A stretch of DNA of 45,982 nucleotides from contig JAGPVP010000030.1 of the NCBI GenBank assembly GCA_018066965.1, forward strand, positions 1 through 45,982, in the 5' to 3' direction. The notes under the pieces are model-generated. The model was not told where the DNA came from and searched no databases. It worked only from the letters and a program-made list of their open reading frames with translations. This DNA comes from Zhongshania sp. (GTDB taxonomy: Bacteria; Pseudomonadota; Gammaproteobacteria; Pseudomonadales; Spongiibacteraceae). Shown here piece by piece: positions 7,549 to 16,109 of the stretch. How positions within the stretch are numbered: position 1 is the first letter of the stretch; every line of letters starts with the position of its first letter. The position numbers and the translations under genes are program-made.

Positions 7549-9858
7549 TTAAAACTGCCAATTCACTTTCAGCCCCACGACGTCTCTTGGTGCTTTATAG
7601 TCTGCCGTACCAAAGTCAACGTGAAAACGACCATAATTGTACTCTGTACCTTCAAGGTTTTTCCCGTACAAAGTGATTCGCAAATTTTTCGGCTCGTAAA
7701 AATAACTGATTCTCGCGTTCAGTACTGTATAAGCGTCCTCGACGCTTCTTTCGGAATTTTGCGCGAGATAATAAAATCCTGAGTTATAATAATAATCCGC
7801 ACCAATTTCCAGCGTTCCTCCAGGAACTTGCGTTGTTTTGGATATCCCTAGCGTCCCGGTTGTATCTGGTGCTCGGGAAATTTCATTTCCTGAAAAATCA
7901 TTACCGGTCGACAATAGGCCTGTGTTTGGATCAAACCCGCTGCCGTTTAGATATTCAGTATATTCTTTGGTGGTCAGCATGGTTCCATTAGCTATTAGCA
8001 CTAAATTATCAATACGTTTGGGAAACAACAGCGTTTGAAATTCAAATTCGAAGCCCTCTATTGCGGCACCTCCCGCGTTCTCTTGAGTAACCGCCCCGCC
8101 TTTAAGCAAAGAGACAAATTGAACTTGGAGGTTATCAATATCGTATTTGAAGTAGGCAAAATTAAAAACTGACCCTGCACCGAAAGGCGATGTTTTTATA
8201 CCAAATTCGATAGCCTCCATTTCCTCCGGATCTACCACTTCTGGCGGGTCATAAATATTAATCAAGTTGAACTGAGTGCCTTTAATTGACTGTTGTGCAC
8301 TTATATACAGCATTGCATCTTCCATGAATGACGGTCGGTACTCTAAGCCTACTTTGGGCTTGGTGCTTGTTACCTTATTTTCAATATTCTCGTATTTCTG
8401 AATGAATACAACAGGGTCAACATTGGAGTCGCCTAGCGCGGAACTCGATTCATCAAGTGTTCTTGTTTCTTCTTGGTATCGTACGCCTAGCGTGAATGTA
8501 AAATCATCAAGAAAGTCAACGGAGGTTTGAGCGTAAAGCGCGTGAGAGTCGAGCGTATTTTTCCCTACTAGACGAACTGCACCAGAAGGAACGCCAAAGC
8601 CTAACAGAGGGCGTAAAAGTGAATCTAAAGCTTGCACAAAACCCGCCGGTAAACTGATCGTCGAATTTTGTACCCCGGTAGAAAGATCAATACCCGCTAG
8701 GCCTAGAAAAACCGGATCAAGCGCGGACACCCAGTTTACCCAATAATAACCGAGATTATAGCGAACGTTGCTACCTGCCCATCCATCGTTGGTAGATATC
8801 ATTTGCAGCTCAGCAGTCTCAACTTCATTCACTGCTCCATTACTACTGCCGAAGTATGCTACGGCCTCGGGTGCCCCATCAAAATCAATAAATAGGCCTG
8901 TAGGTGATCCATCTTGCCGGCTCATTAAAAACTTATAGTCGTGATTTTCCCCACTCCATACCCCAGTAACACTCATTATTTTATTATTGGCGTGATAATA
9001 GACGGGGACGTCATTGTCAACGGTGTATCCTGTTTGTGGCGTTATACCGACAGCCCGTGCCAATAGGCTCGGCTCCGAATTCCCTTGCAAGCCAGACGAT
9101 GTGCCCTGTTCAAGGGATCTCATATAAGAGAAGATTAGTTCTAACTCATCGACTGGGGTCCACAGTACTTTTAAACGCATCGCCTGTGATGACACTTGAG
9201 GTAATATCTCGCCTCCCGCTCTTGACTCCTTATTATACCAATGATTTCCAGATTTATATGACGTCGAAATTGACATCGCTAAGGAATCACTTAGCGGATA
9301 AGAAAAATATGCTTTCGTTTGGGCGGTATTTAATGAATCATAGCCGGCTTCAAGCTGTACTCTCGGTTCCGTTAAGGAAGGAGATTTGGTCATTATATTT
9401 ATTGCGCCACCATTAGCGCCGCGCCCAAATAACGTACCTTGAGGCCCCTTAAGCACTTCTATTTGCTCAATGCCAAAAAGCTCTTGATTTTGTCCAACTG
9501 CAAATGGCAAGTAAACGCCATCTAAATAGGTCGCAACGTTAGGATCGCCCATTAAAAATGTGTCTGAGCCAACACCTCTTATATAGATAATTCCGAAGCC
9601 GGAGGTTTCGGTATAATTCATACCAGGCGCAACCAATTGCAGGTCTGCAATTGAAGTAATACCCATCGCCTCGAGTCTGTTCTCAGAAAATGCTTGTACT
9701 GAAATGGGGATGTCTTGCATTTTTTCTTCGCGTTTTTGGGCAACAACCATAACCTCTTCAATCATTCTGTTGGAAGCTTTAAATTCATCAGCAGTGACGT
9801 AATTAATAGTATTGAGAAGGCCATAAAGTAAAATGACCGCGGAATATTTTATTTTCAT
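7549..9858 (-). CDS. TonB-dependent outer-membrane receptor (TBDT1), 769 aa
   Basis: This is a full-length TonB-dependent receptor for active uptake across the outer membrane. A signal peptide of about 23 residues is followed by EEVMVVAQKREEKMQDIPIS, where a TonB box and plug domain start. The plug contains YIRGVGSDTFLMGDPNVATY and VLKGPQGTLFGRGANGGAIN. The remainder is barrel, ending in the family-typical aromatic terminus KVNWQF. The class (long barrel, QKREE-x-MQDIP) is common for hydrophobic or complex organic substrates. AAGGAG lies upstream of the ATG. It is nearly identical to the receptor at 24550-26880 on the opposite strand; the two differ completely only in the signal peptide. A TAGTACAT-type site lies 104-121 nt upstream. 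Confidence 0.95.
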   Translation of the reverse strand: MKIKYSAVILLYGLLNTINYVTADEFKASNRMIEEVMVVAQKREEKMQDIPISVQAFSENRLEAMGITSIADLQLVAPGMNYTETSGFGIIYIRGVGSDTFLMGDPNVATYLDGVYLPFAVGQNQELFGIEQIEVLKGPQGTLFGRGANGGAINIMTKSPSLTEPRVQLEAGYDSLNTAQTKAYFSYPLSDSLAMSISTSYKSGNHWYNKESRAGGEILPQVSSQAMRLKVLWTPVDELELIFSYMRSLEQGTSSGLQGNSEPSLLARAVGITPQTGYTVDNDVPVYYHANNKIMSVTGVWSGENHDYKFLMSRQDGSPTGLFIDFDGAPEAVAYFGSSNGAVNEVETAELQMISTNDGWAGSNVRYNLGYYWVNWVSALDPVFLGLAGIDLSTGVQNSTISLPAGFVQALDSLLRPLLGFGVPSGAVRLVGKNTLDSHALYAQTSVDFLDDFTFTLGVRYQEETRTLDESSSALGDSNVDPVVFIQKYENIENKVTSTKPKVGLEYRPSFMEDAMLYISAQQSIKGTQFNLINIYDPPEVVDPEEMEAIEFGIKTSPFGAGSVFNFAYFKYDIDNLQVQFVSLLKGGAVTQENAGGAAIEGFEFEFQTLLFPKRIDNLVLIANGTMLTTKEYTEYLNGSGFDPNTGLLSTGNDFSGNEISRAPDTTGTLGISKTTQVPGGTLEIGADYYYNSGFYYLAQNSERSVEDAYTVLNARISYFYEPKNLRITLYGKNLEGTEYNYGRFHVDFGTADYKAPRDVVGLKVNWQF

Positions 9859-9961
9859 TAGTTATCTCCTTATTATTTAATTATGAGTAAACTGATATAT
9901 TCGCTTGCGCTATTATTCTATTTGGTTTGGATGGTAATCCTTGAAAAATATAGTATGTGAA

Positions 9962-9979
9962 TAGTACATTAATTTACTA
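9962..9979. promoter_or_regulatory. TAGTACAT-type operator upstream of TBDT1
   Basis: TAGTACAT-TA-ATTTACTA forms a spaced inverted repeat with one mismatch to the consensus TAGTACAT-N2-ATGTACTA. Similar sites occur at 12522-12539, 18837-18854 and 19103-19120. TACATTAATTTACTA (9965-9979) recurs exactly at 18840-18854. Confidence 0.55.
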
Positions 9980-10732
9980 CTATGTATACAATAAGGTGCG
10001 CTCGTATTGTTTTTGAAAAAAAGATGAGCTATTCGATCTCATGAGGGGGTATTAAATTTCGGTATAAATAATAATATTAGTAGCTTAACAAGTTATTATA
10101 GAGATATAACCTCTCTTGTATAAAGCTGAACGGAGCGATAGATTTTGAAATCGAATTCGAAGGATTAAATTAACTGACTATGAACTTCTGATACTCAGTC
10201 TCGTGGCCAGAAAAATTGAGAAATCTGTTTGTAGCGGAAGATCAAGGCGACTCATCGCCAGATTAGAAAATATTTGGTGCGCTATCGTAAAGGTTGATGG
10301 CGGTATAGATGTTCTCGACGGCAAGCTTGCTTCAATTGAGTAAAGTGGATTTCTGAAAAGTAGCTTATGTTTGTTTGGTTGGAATTTACAGCGACCTAGC
10401 AGCAGCCATGCTGAAATAAAAAAATCTTAGAGATTTCTGGTATAAATAGGGCTAATCAGGAAATTGAAACATTGTTTCAACGATTTTCCGAGCAGTTTAG
10501 CCGAAAAGGTGATGAAAATACGGCCTTTCCTGCTAACTCAACGGTTAAATCACCGGGAAGGGCGTTGATTAAATTGCTTGAGGGTGGCCATCCCCTAAAA
10601 GCGCGGTTTCAGAGAAAATATACTAATTTAATTGGTGTATATGCTAAAATCCGATTTTTTTTGTTAATTGTCACTTAATGATTAATTAATATTACCTTGT
10701 AGCGTGTGGTGTAAAAAGTATTACGGTGCGAT
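9980..10732. other. Intergenic stretch with one doubtful ORF
   Basis: Between the TBDT1 promoter and a minus-strand terminator there is no convincing gene. A frame open from 10415 to a stop at 10676-10678 encodes a basic peptide (for example SRKGDENTAF and LIKLLEGGHPLKARFQRKY). It has no good start or ribosome binding site, and may be a fragment of an older gene. A perfect 17-bp palindrome, TTGAAACA-T-TGTTTCAA, lies at 10464-10480 inside it. Confidence 0.5.
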
Positions 10733-10760
10733 AAAAAAAAGCCCCCGAAGGGGCGGGGGC
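10733..10760 (-). terminator. Rho-independent terminator, minus strand
   Basis: Read on the minus strand, GCCCCCG, loop CCCCTT, CGGGGGC is followed directly by eight T residues. It is a textbook intrinsic terminator. It would end transcription coming from the START-domain operon, more than 500 nt upstream, or from the small ORF at 10804-10878 immediately before it. Confidence 0.88.
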
Positions 10761-10803
10761 AAGGAAGGCCTGACTTAATGTTTAAGTGTGAAGCATTTTG
10801 GAT

Positions 10804-10878
10804 TTATGGCTCATTAATAGCGTAGGCGCAGGTTTCTGTTGCTGCCTTGACGTCGTTTTCTGTTGTGGAAGTACTCAT
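10804..10878 (-). CDS. Possible 24-aa peptide before a terminator
   Basis: ATG at 10876-10878 opens a 24-codon frame (MSTSTTENDVKAATETCAYA, then INEP) that stops 43 nt before the strong terminator at 10733-10760. The same frame is open for 14 more codons upstream without another ATG, so this could be the tail of a larger decayed gene. The peptide has one cysteine and no hydrophobic segment. No strong ribosome binding site is seen. Support is its position next to the terminator and its soluble-peptide composition. Confidence 0.25.
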   Translation of the reverse strand: MSTSTTENDVKAATETCAYAINEP

Positions 10879-11282
10879 TGTGATTGAATATTTCCGGTCG
10901 GGTCCACTTTTTCTGAGGATTCATCGCTTGAGATGGTCTCTGCTTTCAGTAGGAAAAAGAATTATTTTTATAATCGAGTTAATGTGTCAGTTTCTATTTC
11001 TGCTTAAGCTAAATTCGAAAGGTTTCTCCAAAAAAATTAGCCACTCTGTTGGCGTTTAAAGAACGCTTTTACCATCTCATGATTCTAACCAAAACCTTGT
11101 ATTTCCTTTTCAATCGTACGGCGTTGTATGCGTAATACATAAAAGCTCACCTACATCGGTCATATTGTAAACATTATCAGTAACCTGCTTGATCGCTTGC
11201 GCGTTGCTATCTAAGTTTATCCGGCTTCCCGCGATATTATAGCGCTATCAGAGATCTAGAGCTGGGCCGTGCTAAAATTTAG

Positions 11283-12005
11283 TTATCGGTTAGACTCCTG
11301 TGACCGAATTCCCTTTAAGCCAGTGCTTGCATAAGGCTCTAACAGGCTAATAATTTTTAAATTTTGCAAAGTCTGATATGGGATATCAGTCGACATTTGG
11401 TTAATTATCCAGTTTGGAATCGGGCTGCCAGGTTCTGAGTGAGCAATAAGTTCAATGTTAACGACTCCTCTATTTAATGGCGTTATGCGCCATTGCTGTC
11501 GAAAGTTTGTCATGCGAATTAAATTTTTCTTTATAGGTAGGCCTTTGCATGCTACATCAGTGATGATGACTGCTAAAGTCTCTTTGTCGAGACTAAATTT
11601 CCGACAACTCACTATGTCGCGATCTTTAACTGGCCAAGGCATGGTCATCCGACTATACGCTTTATAGCTCCCATTGCCTGACGACTCTTCGATTCTAGCC
11701 TCGACAATAACATTGTTCAAACGAGTAGAGTTAGGAATATCCTCGATAACAGCAATTACGGAGTCAATGCTCGACTTGACTTGTGTTACAGCTTTTATCT
11801 CTCGAATCTCAGATCCCGGATATTCTCGGCTAAAAACGTTAATGCCATCTTTCGATTTATCTAACCGCCATTCTTCGGCCGCAGAATGCGTTTGCGTTGG
11901 ACAAATTAGTATAACAATGATAGCCAAAACGTGATCGCATTTTTTTTCTGCTTTATACCATTTTAGTATCGTTATAGAGCATCCACGCCAATTTTTTAAT
12001 TTCAT
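11283..12005 (-). CDS. Exported START-domain lipid-binding protein, 240 aa
   Basis: After a long basic N-region and hydrophobic segment (VLAIIVILICPTQTHSA), which I read as a signal peptide, the protein has the START-family pattern. This includes EEWRLDKSKDGINVFSREYP, KAVTQVKSSIDSV, a central MTMPWPVKDRDIVS and a C-terminal helix. START domains form a deep cavity for sterols, phospholipids or other hydrophobic ligands. The start ATG at 12003-12005 has AAAGG upstream. It lies 10 nt after the secreted protein gene at 12016-12486, so the two form an operon. Periplasmic handling of the substrate taken up by the TonB receptors is a reasonable inference. Confidence 0.75.
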   Translation of the reverse strand: MKLKNWRGCSITILKWYKAEKKCDHVLAIIVILICPTQTHSAAEEWRLDKSKDGINVFSREYPGSEIREIKAVTQVKSSIDSVIAVIEDIPNSTRLNNVIVEARIEESSGNGSYKAYSRMTMPWPVKDRDIVSCRKFSLDKETLAVIITDVACKGLPIKKNLIRMTNFRQQWRITPLNRGVVNIELIAHSEPGSPIPNWIINQMSTDIPYQTLQNLKIISLLEPYASTGLKGIRSQESNR

Positions 12006-12015
12006 TTTGGGCCTT

Positions 12016-12486
12016 TTAAAATGAGGTCAAAAATTGCGGTAAGGGCGTAGAGATAAGTGGAATTGACGGTATCGCGAGTTCGGGGGCCAATATCGTTCCT
12101 CCTGTCAGAAGATATTCTACTACAGTTGCTGGATCGTCAAGCAAAATGGTTACCACTGGAGCTAGCCCTCTCGCGGTAGGTATCCCAAGGTTTTCAACTA
12201 TTCCTAGGGTGTCGCCGAGATTGACGATAGCACTGCTTCCTAGTTGTGTTAAAGCTCCGACCGGTGCAAGCGGGGTTCCTTCAAGCCCAGGGATTGCCAA
12301 AGCTGGAATATTTCCGAGAGGTTCTGTAGCTGTGTATAACAAATCAAATGTTAATCCCACAAGTCCTTGAGGGGACAGCGTAGTTAATCCAATCTGGCCG
12401 CTGCCGAAATTAGCGATACTTGGCGCTTGCGCAAGGCTCCAAGATGGAGAGGTGAGTAGGAATGAAATTAAAATATATCTAAGCAT
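12016..12486 (-). CDS. Secreted Gly/Leu/Pro-rich protein of unknown function, 156 aa
   Basis: The protein begins with a clear signal peptide, MLRYILISFLLTSPSWSLAQA. The mature part is strikingly poor in charged residues and full of Gly, Leu, Ile, Pro and Thr, with loosely repeated phrases such as LGNIPALAIPGLEG, LGIVENLGIP and ELAIPSIPLIS. I recognise no domain. Such composition suggests an extracytoplasmic protein that contacts a hydrophobic surface or ligand. It is the first gene of a two-gene operon with the START protein. GAGGA precedes the start, and a TAGTACAT-type site lies 36-53 nt upstream, over the likely promoter. Confidence 0.75.
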   Translation of the reverse strand: MLRYILISFLLTSPSWSLAQAPSIANFGSGQIGLTTLSPQGLVGLTFDLLYTATEPLGNIPALAIPGLEGTPLAPVGALTQLGSSAIVNLGDTLGIVENLGIPTARGLAPVVTILLDDPATVVEYLLTGGTILAPELAIPSIPLISTPLPQFLTSF

Positions 12487-12521
12487 TTTCTCGCGTCCTC
12501 TGAGTAATTGTATTATTAATA

Positions 12522-12539
12522 TATTACATCAGTGTACTA
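12522..12539. promoter_or_regulatory. TAGTACAT-type operator upstream of the START operon
   Basis: TATTACAT-CA-GTGTACTA differs from the consensus TAGTACAT-N2-ATGTACTA at one base per arm. It is 36-53 nt upstream of the ATG at 12486, where a repressor would block the promoter; TATATT/TAATAT -10-like sequence is adjacent. Confidence 0.5.
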
Positions 12540-12659
12540 TATGCCAACAGTAACGCTAATTCAATATCGATGTTTAATTAATTACGTATCCGAAAAGGGG
12601 GGTTATGATTTCTCTAATCGGTAGGCTGATGTCATTTATTTAAACGGCGAGGTGCCATA

Positions 12660-13184
12660 ATGCAACTGGATTTGGACGAACTATACAAATTTGTAAATAG
12701 CATTTTAACGGGCAATGATGGGGATCACTTTACGACATTAGGATTGCATCCAGAGTATGTGCGCCGTCACCGAGTTGGTATGTCTATGCCTTATAATGAG
12801 CTGCTAATTGGTGATCTTGAGAGTGGCGCTATTCATGGTAGTGCAATTGCGGCTTTGCTTGATACGTGTTGCGGTTTTGTTGCGGCGACTGCATTAGATG
12901 ATTTGGCTATAACGCCAACTATTGATTTACGTATAGATTATATGCGAGCGGCAACGCCCGGTCGTACTATATATGCTGATGCGCAAGTGTACGGCGTTGC
13001 CGAGAATGTCATCTTTACTCGTGCGGTAGCACATCACGGCGACCGCGAGCAGGCAATTGCCGCTGCTACTGGGAATTTTGCTTGTATGGAGTCTGGGATG
13101 TTTGAGGTGATGCGGCGTGACTTTAGAACAGGACAAGCATTGAAAGATATAGAGTTTAATGCGGGTGTTGGTAGTAATGAATAA
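12660..13184 (+). CDS. Hotdog-fold acyl-CoA thioesterase, PaaI type, 174 aa
   Basis: The protein has the PaaI/4HBT hotdog pattern. An N-terminal helix is followed by IHGSAIAALLDTCCGFVAAT, where the G-x-x-x-A-x-L-D signature supplies the active-site residues, then strands such as TIDLRIDYMRAATPGRTIYA and IFTRAVAHHGDREQAIAAAT. These enzymes hydrolyse acyl-CoA thioesters in the cytosol. It overlaps the next gene, a second hotdog protein, by 8 nt, so the pair may form a hetero-oligomer. The ATG follows a GAGGTG-containing site. Confidence 0.82.
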   Translation: MQLDLDELYKFVNSILTGNDGDHFTTLGLHPEYVRRHRVGMSMPYNELLIGDLESGAIHGSAIAALLDTCCGFVAATALDDLAITPTIDLRIDYMRAATPGRTIYADAQVYGVAENVIFTRAVAHHGDREQAIAAATGNFACMESGMFEVMRRDFRTGQALKDIEFNAGVGSNE

Positions 13185-13575
13185 TATTGAATTTCAGCGT
13201 TTTATTAATAGGTCTCCGTACGCTCGTACACTGGGAATTGAGTTGGGTCTAGAGGGGGGCTGTTTTTTGTTGCCAGTTAAAAGAAGTAATATTGGTAATC
13301 CAACGTTGCCAGCTTTGCACGGTGGTGCGCTTGCTGGGTTTTTGGAGTTGTCGGCAATGATCCATGTCCTGGGGCGCGGTAGTAGCGAGATTATCCCTAA
13401 GGTTGTTGATTTTGCGGTGGACTATGTACGTGCGGGAAGATATGTGGAGACGCACTCCCGCTGCAAGCTTGTTTATCTTGGTAAACGGATGGCCAATGTC
13501 GGCGTGAGCGCGTGGCAGGATGATGAATCTTCGCCTATAGCGATGGCGAGGGTGCAGTTTATAATCAAGATTTAA
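13177..13575 (+). CDS. Second hotdog-fold thioesterase, 132 aa
   Basis: The start is taken as the ATG at 13177 inside the end of the preceding gene; a longer frame from 13159 would add six residues. The hotdog helix is LPALHGGALAGFLELSAMIH, with HGG in the usual place but E instead of D after L. Later strands are VVDFAVDYVRAGRYVETHSR and KRMANVGVSAWQ. It is shorter than its neighbour but complete for the fold. The two genes overlap, so translational coupling and a heteromeric complex are likely. The substrate, presumably a CoA ester of the local pathway, is unknown. Confidence 0.8.
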   Translation: MNNIEFQRFINRSPYARTLGIELGLEGGCFLLPVKRSNIGNPTLPALHGGALAGFLELSAMIHVLGRGSSEIIPKVVDFAVDYVRAGRYVETHSRCKLVYLGKRMANVGVSAWQDDESSPIAMARVQFIIKI

Positions 13576-14060
13576 TGAGTTTTTGGCTATATGTGATTGG
13601 TGTGTAACCGGTGTTGTTGTGCATAGTGAAATACAGTTTTGTAATTGTTCTAATTTTAGTGAGCCGGGCCGCTTTGTCGTTAGCATTAATAACCGAACCT
13701 TCGGGGTTGCCAAGTAATAGCTTGGATTGTTTATTATACTCGCGCTAGTGTGTGAGATGGTGTCGGCTCGATGTGTTGATGGCGCCTTAGCATAGATGCG
13801 GTTTTGATCGGTCGTGAGGCGTCGATAATAATGCATTCTCTGAAGTGCTTTTCTAGCTGTTTAAAGAAAATTAATTTCGGTGAGAGTTTTACAAAACAAA
13901 AGATAATGCGCAGGCAGAAAGATTTTATTTGCTCGACGGTTTTATGGCTATTAGAAAAATAATGATCCTAACCGGCTACTAACTAATAGAATGTAAGGTG
14001 CATTATTTGAAGTAATTATAAGATGTTTATATTTTCGTGGTATTAATATAGGTATACAGC
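13576..14060. other. Intergenic region, nothing recognised
   Basis: This 485-bp gap separates the thioesterase pair from the enoyl-CoA hydratase-like gene. The long minus-strand frame across it is antisense to the thioesterase gene in part and has no plausible start signal. I see no clear terminator or TAGTACAT-type site. Confidence 0.5.
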
Positions 14061-14945
14061 ATGGTAGATGAAGGAAGCTCGGTCGAATATACGCAGATTC
14101 GCTATGAATTGCCTGAGCCAGAAATTGCACGGATTGTTATGGCGCGGCCAGACACGCGGAACGCTCAGAGTTTAAAGATGCTCTACGAGATTAACCATGC
14201 TTTCGATGTTGCGGCGAAATCTCCGAGTGTTAAGGTGATTATTCTTGCTGGCGACGGCCCACATTTTTCCTCAGGCCATGATCTTACCGAAGAGCGGAAT
14301 CCGCTTGATTATGATCTTGTGGTGCAGGCTGCGGGGCATCATGAACCTGGCGCAGCGGGTATGTATGCGGGTGAGGAGGAGTATTTTACCGGCCTGCATT
14401 GGAAGTGGCGTAATATCGCAAAGCCCACCATTGCGCAGGTACAAGGCAAGGCTATGGCTGGCGGTATGATGATCGCGATGCCAATGGATATTATTGTTGC
14501 TTCTGAGGACGCTCAATTTTCCGACCCCGTCGTAGCGTTTGGTGTTAATGGGCATGAGTATTTTCTCCATGCTTGGGATTTAGGTCCCCGTAAAGCTAAA
14601 GAAATGTTATTCACGGGCGGAATTCTGACGGCGCAAGATTGTAAAGAGCTGGGGATGGTCAATCATGTGGTGCCTGCTGATGAGCTCGAGGAAGCGACCC
14701 TCAACCTTGCTCGCAGGATAGCATCTCGTCCAGCAATAGGGCTAAAGCTGGCGAAGCAAGCGGTCAATTTTAGTATGGACGTTCAAGGTCAGCATCAGGC
14801 GTTAACGGGTGCGTTGGCTATGCATCATATTGGTCACGCTCATGCGCGGGTGCAGTACGGGTATCCGGTGGATTTAAATGGGGCAGAGATTATCAAAAAT
14901 GATGCTAAGATCGCGATGAAAGCGAATGACGATGCGTGTCCTTAG
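14061..14945 (+). CDS. Enoyl-CoA hydratase/isomerase family protein, 294 aa
   Basis: This is a crotonase-fold protein. GPHFSSGHDL supplies the first oxyanion-hole element and KAMAGGMMIAMPMDIIVASE the second, and the C-terminal trimerisation helices follow. It is about 35 residues longer than a minimal hydratase, with an insertion around residues 85-115 (AGEEEYFTGLHWKWRNI). The residues at the usual two catalytic glutamates are not clearly conserved, so hydration, isomerisation or another crotonase reaction are all possible. It is convergent with the AraC-type gene. Its likely role is a beta-oxidation-like step on a bulky acyl-CoA. Confidence 0.85.
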   Translation: MVDEGSSVEYTQIRYELPEPEIARIVMARPDTRNAQSLKMLYEINHAFDVAAKSPSVKVIILAGDGPHFSSGHDLTEERNPLDYDLVVQAAGHHEPGAAGMYAGEEEYFTGLHWKWRNIAKPTIAQVQGKAMAGGMMIAMPMDIIVASEDAQFSDPVVAFGVNGHEYFLHAWDLGPRKAKEMLFTGGILTAQDCKELGMVNHVVPADELEEATLNLARRIASRPAIGLKLAKQAVNFSMDVQGQHQALTGALAMHHIGHAHARVQYGYPVDLNGAEIIKNDAKIAMKANDDACP

Positions 14946-15015
14946 GCGTTTTTGTAATATGAATGTTGTGAGTCGCGCGATTAATGATAAGCTGAGACAG
15001 GGCTCAGGCTTTTGG

Positions 15016-15984
15016 TTACCTCGGGCGACAGTGACTCCGGAAGCGCTTTGGGCTATGGGTAGTTACCGATTTAAACGCCTTGGAAAAAGAGCTGAAGTCC
15101 CGATAGCCAACATTGATGCTAATGGTTTTAATGTTATCGTCACTGTTGATTAATCGGTGTTTGGCGGCCTCAATCCTCAGGCGCTGTAAATAGCGCGCGG
15201 GTTTTTCGCCGGTAGCTCGTTCAAAGCGGCGAAGGAAGGTGCTTTTGCTCATGCCAGCATTGCATGCCAGCACCTGAAACGATACTGCTTCGGCGAAATG
15301 CCTATCTAACCAGTCTTGTACGTGGTGAATGTTGTCATCGCGATGGTGGCGAAAGCCCGCCATATTAAATAGAGTTAAATCGTAGTGTCTACGTATATCA
15401 AAGGTTATATCTCTGGCCAGGCTGTTAGCCATTTCCGCTCCGCAGGTCCGCTCTACTAAGTGCATTGCTAAATCCATTCCTGCATTTTGACCGTTTGAGG
15501 TATATATACCGCCGTCTTCTACTAAGCCCTGTTGCGCTAGCCAATCAACGTCGGGAAAACGCTGTTTGAGAGCGGGTATGTGGCGCCAATAGGCAGTTGC
15601 GCGACGGTCGCGTAGTAGGCCGGCTTGGGCTGCCCAGAATGCGCCGCTGTTCACGCTGGCAATGAGGGCGCCAGCCTCATTTTGTTGCAGCAGCCAATGG
15701 GCGATTTGTGGGTGCACCTGTAGCGCTCGGTCGAAATCGCCCCAAAAATGCGGTAGCACCACCCAGTCGTAACTTCCGCTTTCCATCATGGTTGCGTCCC
15801 CAGTAATCCGCTGGCCACTATAAGGTACGACGCTTTGTTCGGTTGGTGTTACAACCTTCAAGCTGAATGTGTCGGTGAGCTGTCGCAAATTCACGCTTTG
15901 TAAAATATCGGCAGTTGGATGCAGTGTCGAGGCCCAAACTCCTTCATAGGCTGCTAACGCAACGCGTATACCGACGGGTGTCAT
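15016..15984 (-). CDS. GlxA-type AraC-family transcriptional regulator, 322 aa
   Basis: The N-terminal two thirds have the DJ-1/PfpI-like amidotransferase fold seen in GlxA/FtrA-like AraC regulators (for example GALIASVNSGAFWAAQAGLL, where serine replaces the usual nucleophilic cysteine). The C-terminal part carries two AraC helix-turn-helix motifs: LACNAGMSKSTFLRRFERAT, then IKTISINVGYRDFSSFSKAF followed by SPKRFR. The ATG has GAGGAG upstream. The gene is divergent from the acyl-CoA dehydrogenase pair, and repeated half-sites lie in the shared region at 16000-16041, so it probably controls that pair and perhaps itself. The ligand is unknown. Confidence 0.88.
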   Translation of the reverse strand: MTPVGIRVALAAYEGVWASTLHPTADILQSVNLRQLTDTFSLKVVTPTEQSVVPYSGQRITGDATMMESGSYDWVVLPHFWGDFDRALQVHPQIAHWLLQQNEAGALIASVNSGAFWAAQAGLLRDRRATAYWRHIPALKQRFPDVDWLAQQGLVEDGGIYTSNGQNAGMDLAMHLVERTCGAEMANSLARDITFDIRRHYDLTLFNMAGFRHHRDDNIHHVQDWLDRHFAEAVSFQVLACNAGMSKSTFLRRFERATGEKPARYLQRLRIEAAKHRLINSDDNIKTISINVGYRDFSSFSKAFKSVTTHSPKRFRSHCRPR

Positions 15985-15999
15985 TGAGCTCTCCTCTAA

Positions 16000-16041
16000 G
16001 TCACTTAAAGTGACATAATAACCACAGAATATGACACTTTA
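16000..16041. promoter_or_regulatory. Probable binding site of the AraC-type regulator
   Basis: GTCACTTAAAGTGAC (16000-16014) is a perfect palindrome around a central A. TAAAGTGACA at 16006-16015 is repeated in inverted orientation as TGACACTTTA at 16032-16041 with one mismatch. The cluster lies in the 125-bp divergent region between the regulator and the dehydrogenase genes, just upstream of the regulator's start. Confidence 0.6.
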
Positions 16042-16109
16042 GCCCAGAGATTATCCTGCTGGAAAGCGATAGACTGGGTTGTTATATCAATATCTCTGAG
16101 AGCATCGCT

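Noticed and set aside
7495..7782. Plus-strand frame of 95 codons
   Set aside because: It lies opposite the 3' end of TBDT1, and the matching shadow also appears opposite TBDT2.
10847..11059. Plus-strand frame of 70 codons
   Set aside because: It has no ribosome binding site, a hydrophobic/basic random-looking composition and no recognisable motif.
13249..13836. Long minus-strand frame of 195 codons
   Set aside because: It is antisense to the second thioesterase for most of its length, has no ribosome binding site, and its composition (Arg/His/Thr-rich) is typical of a shadow frame.
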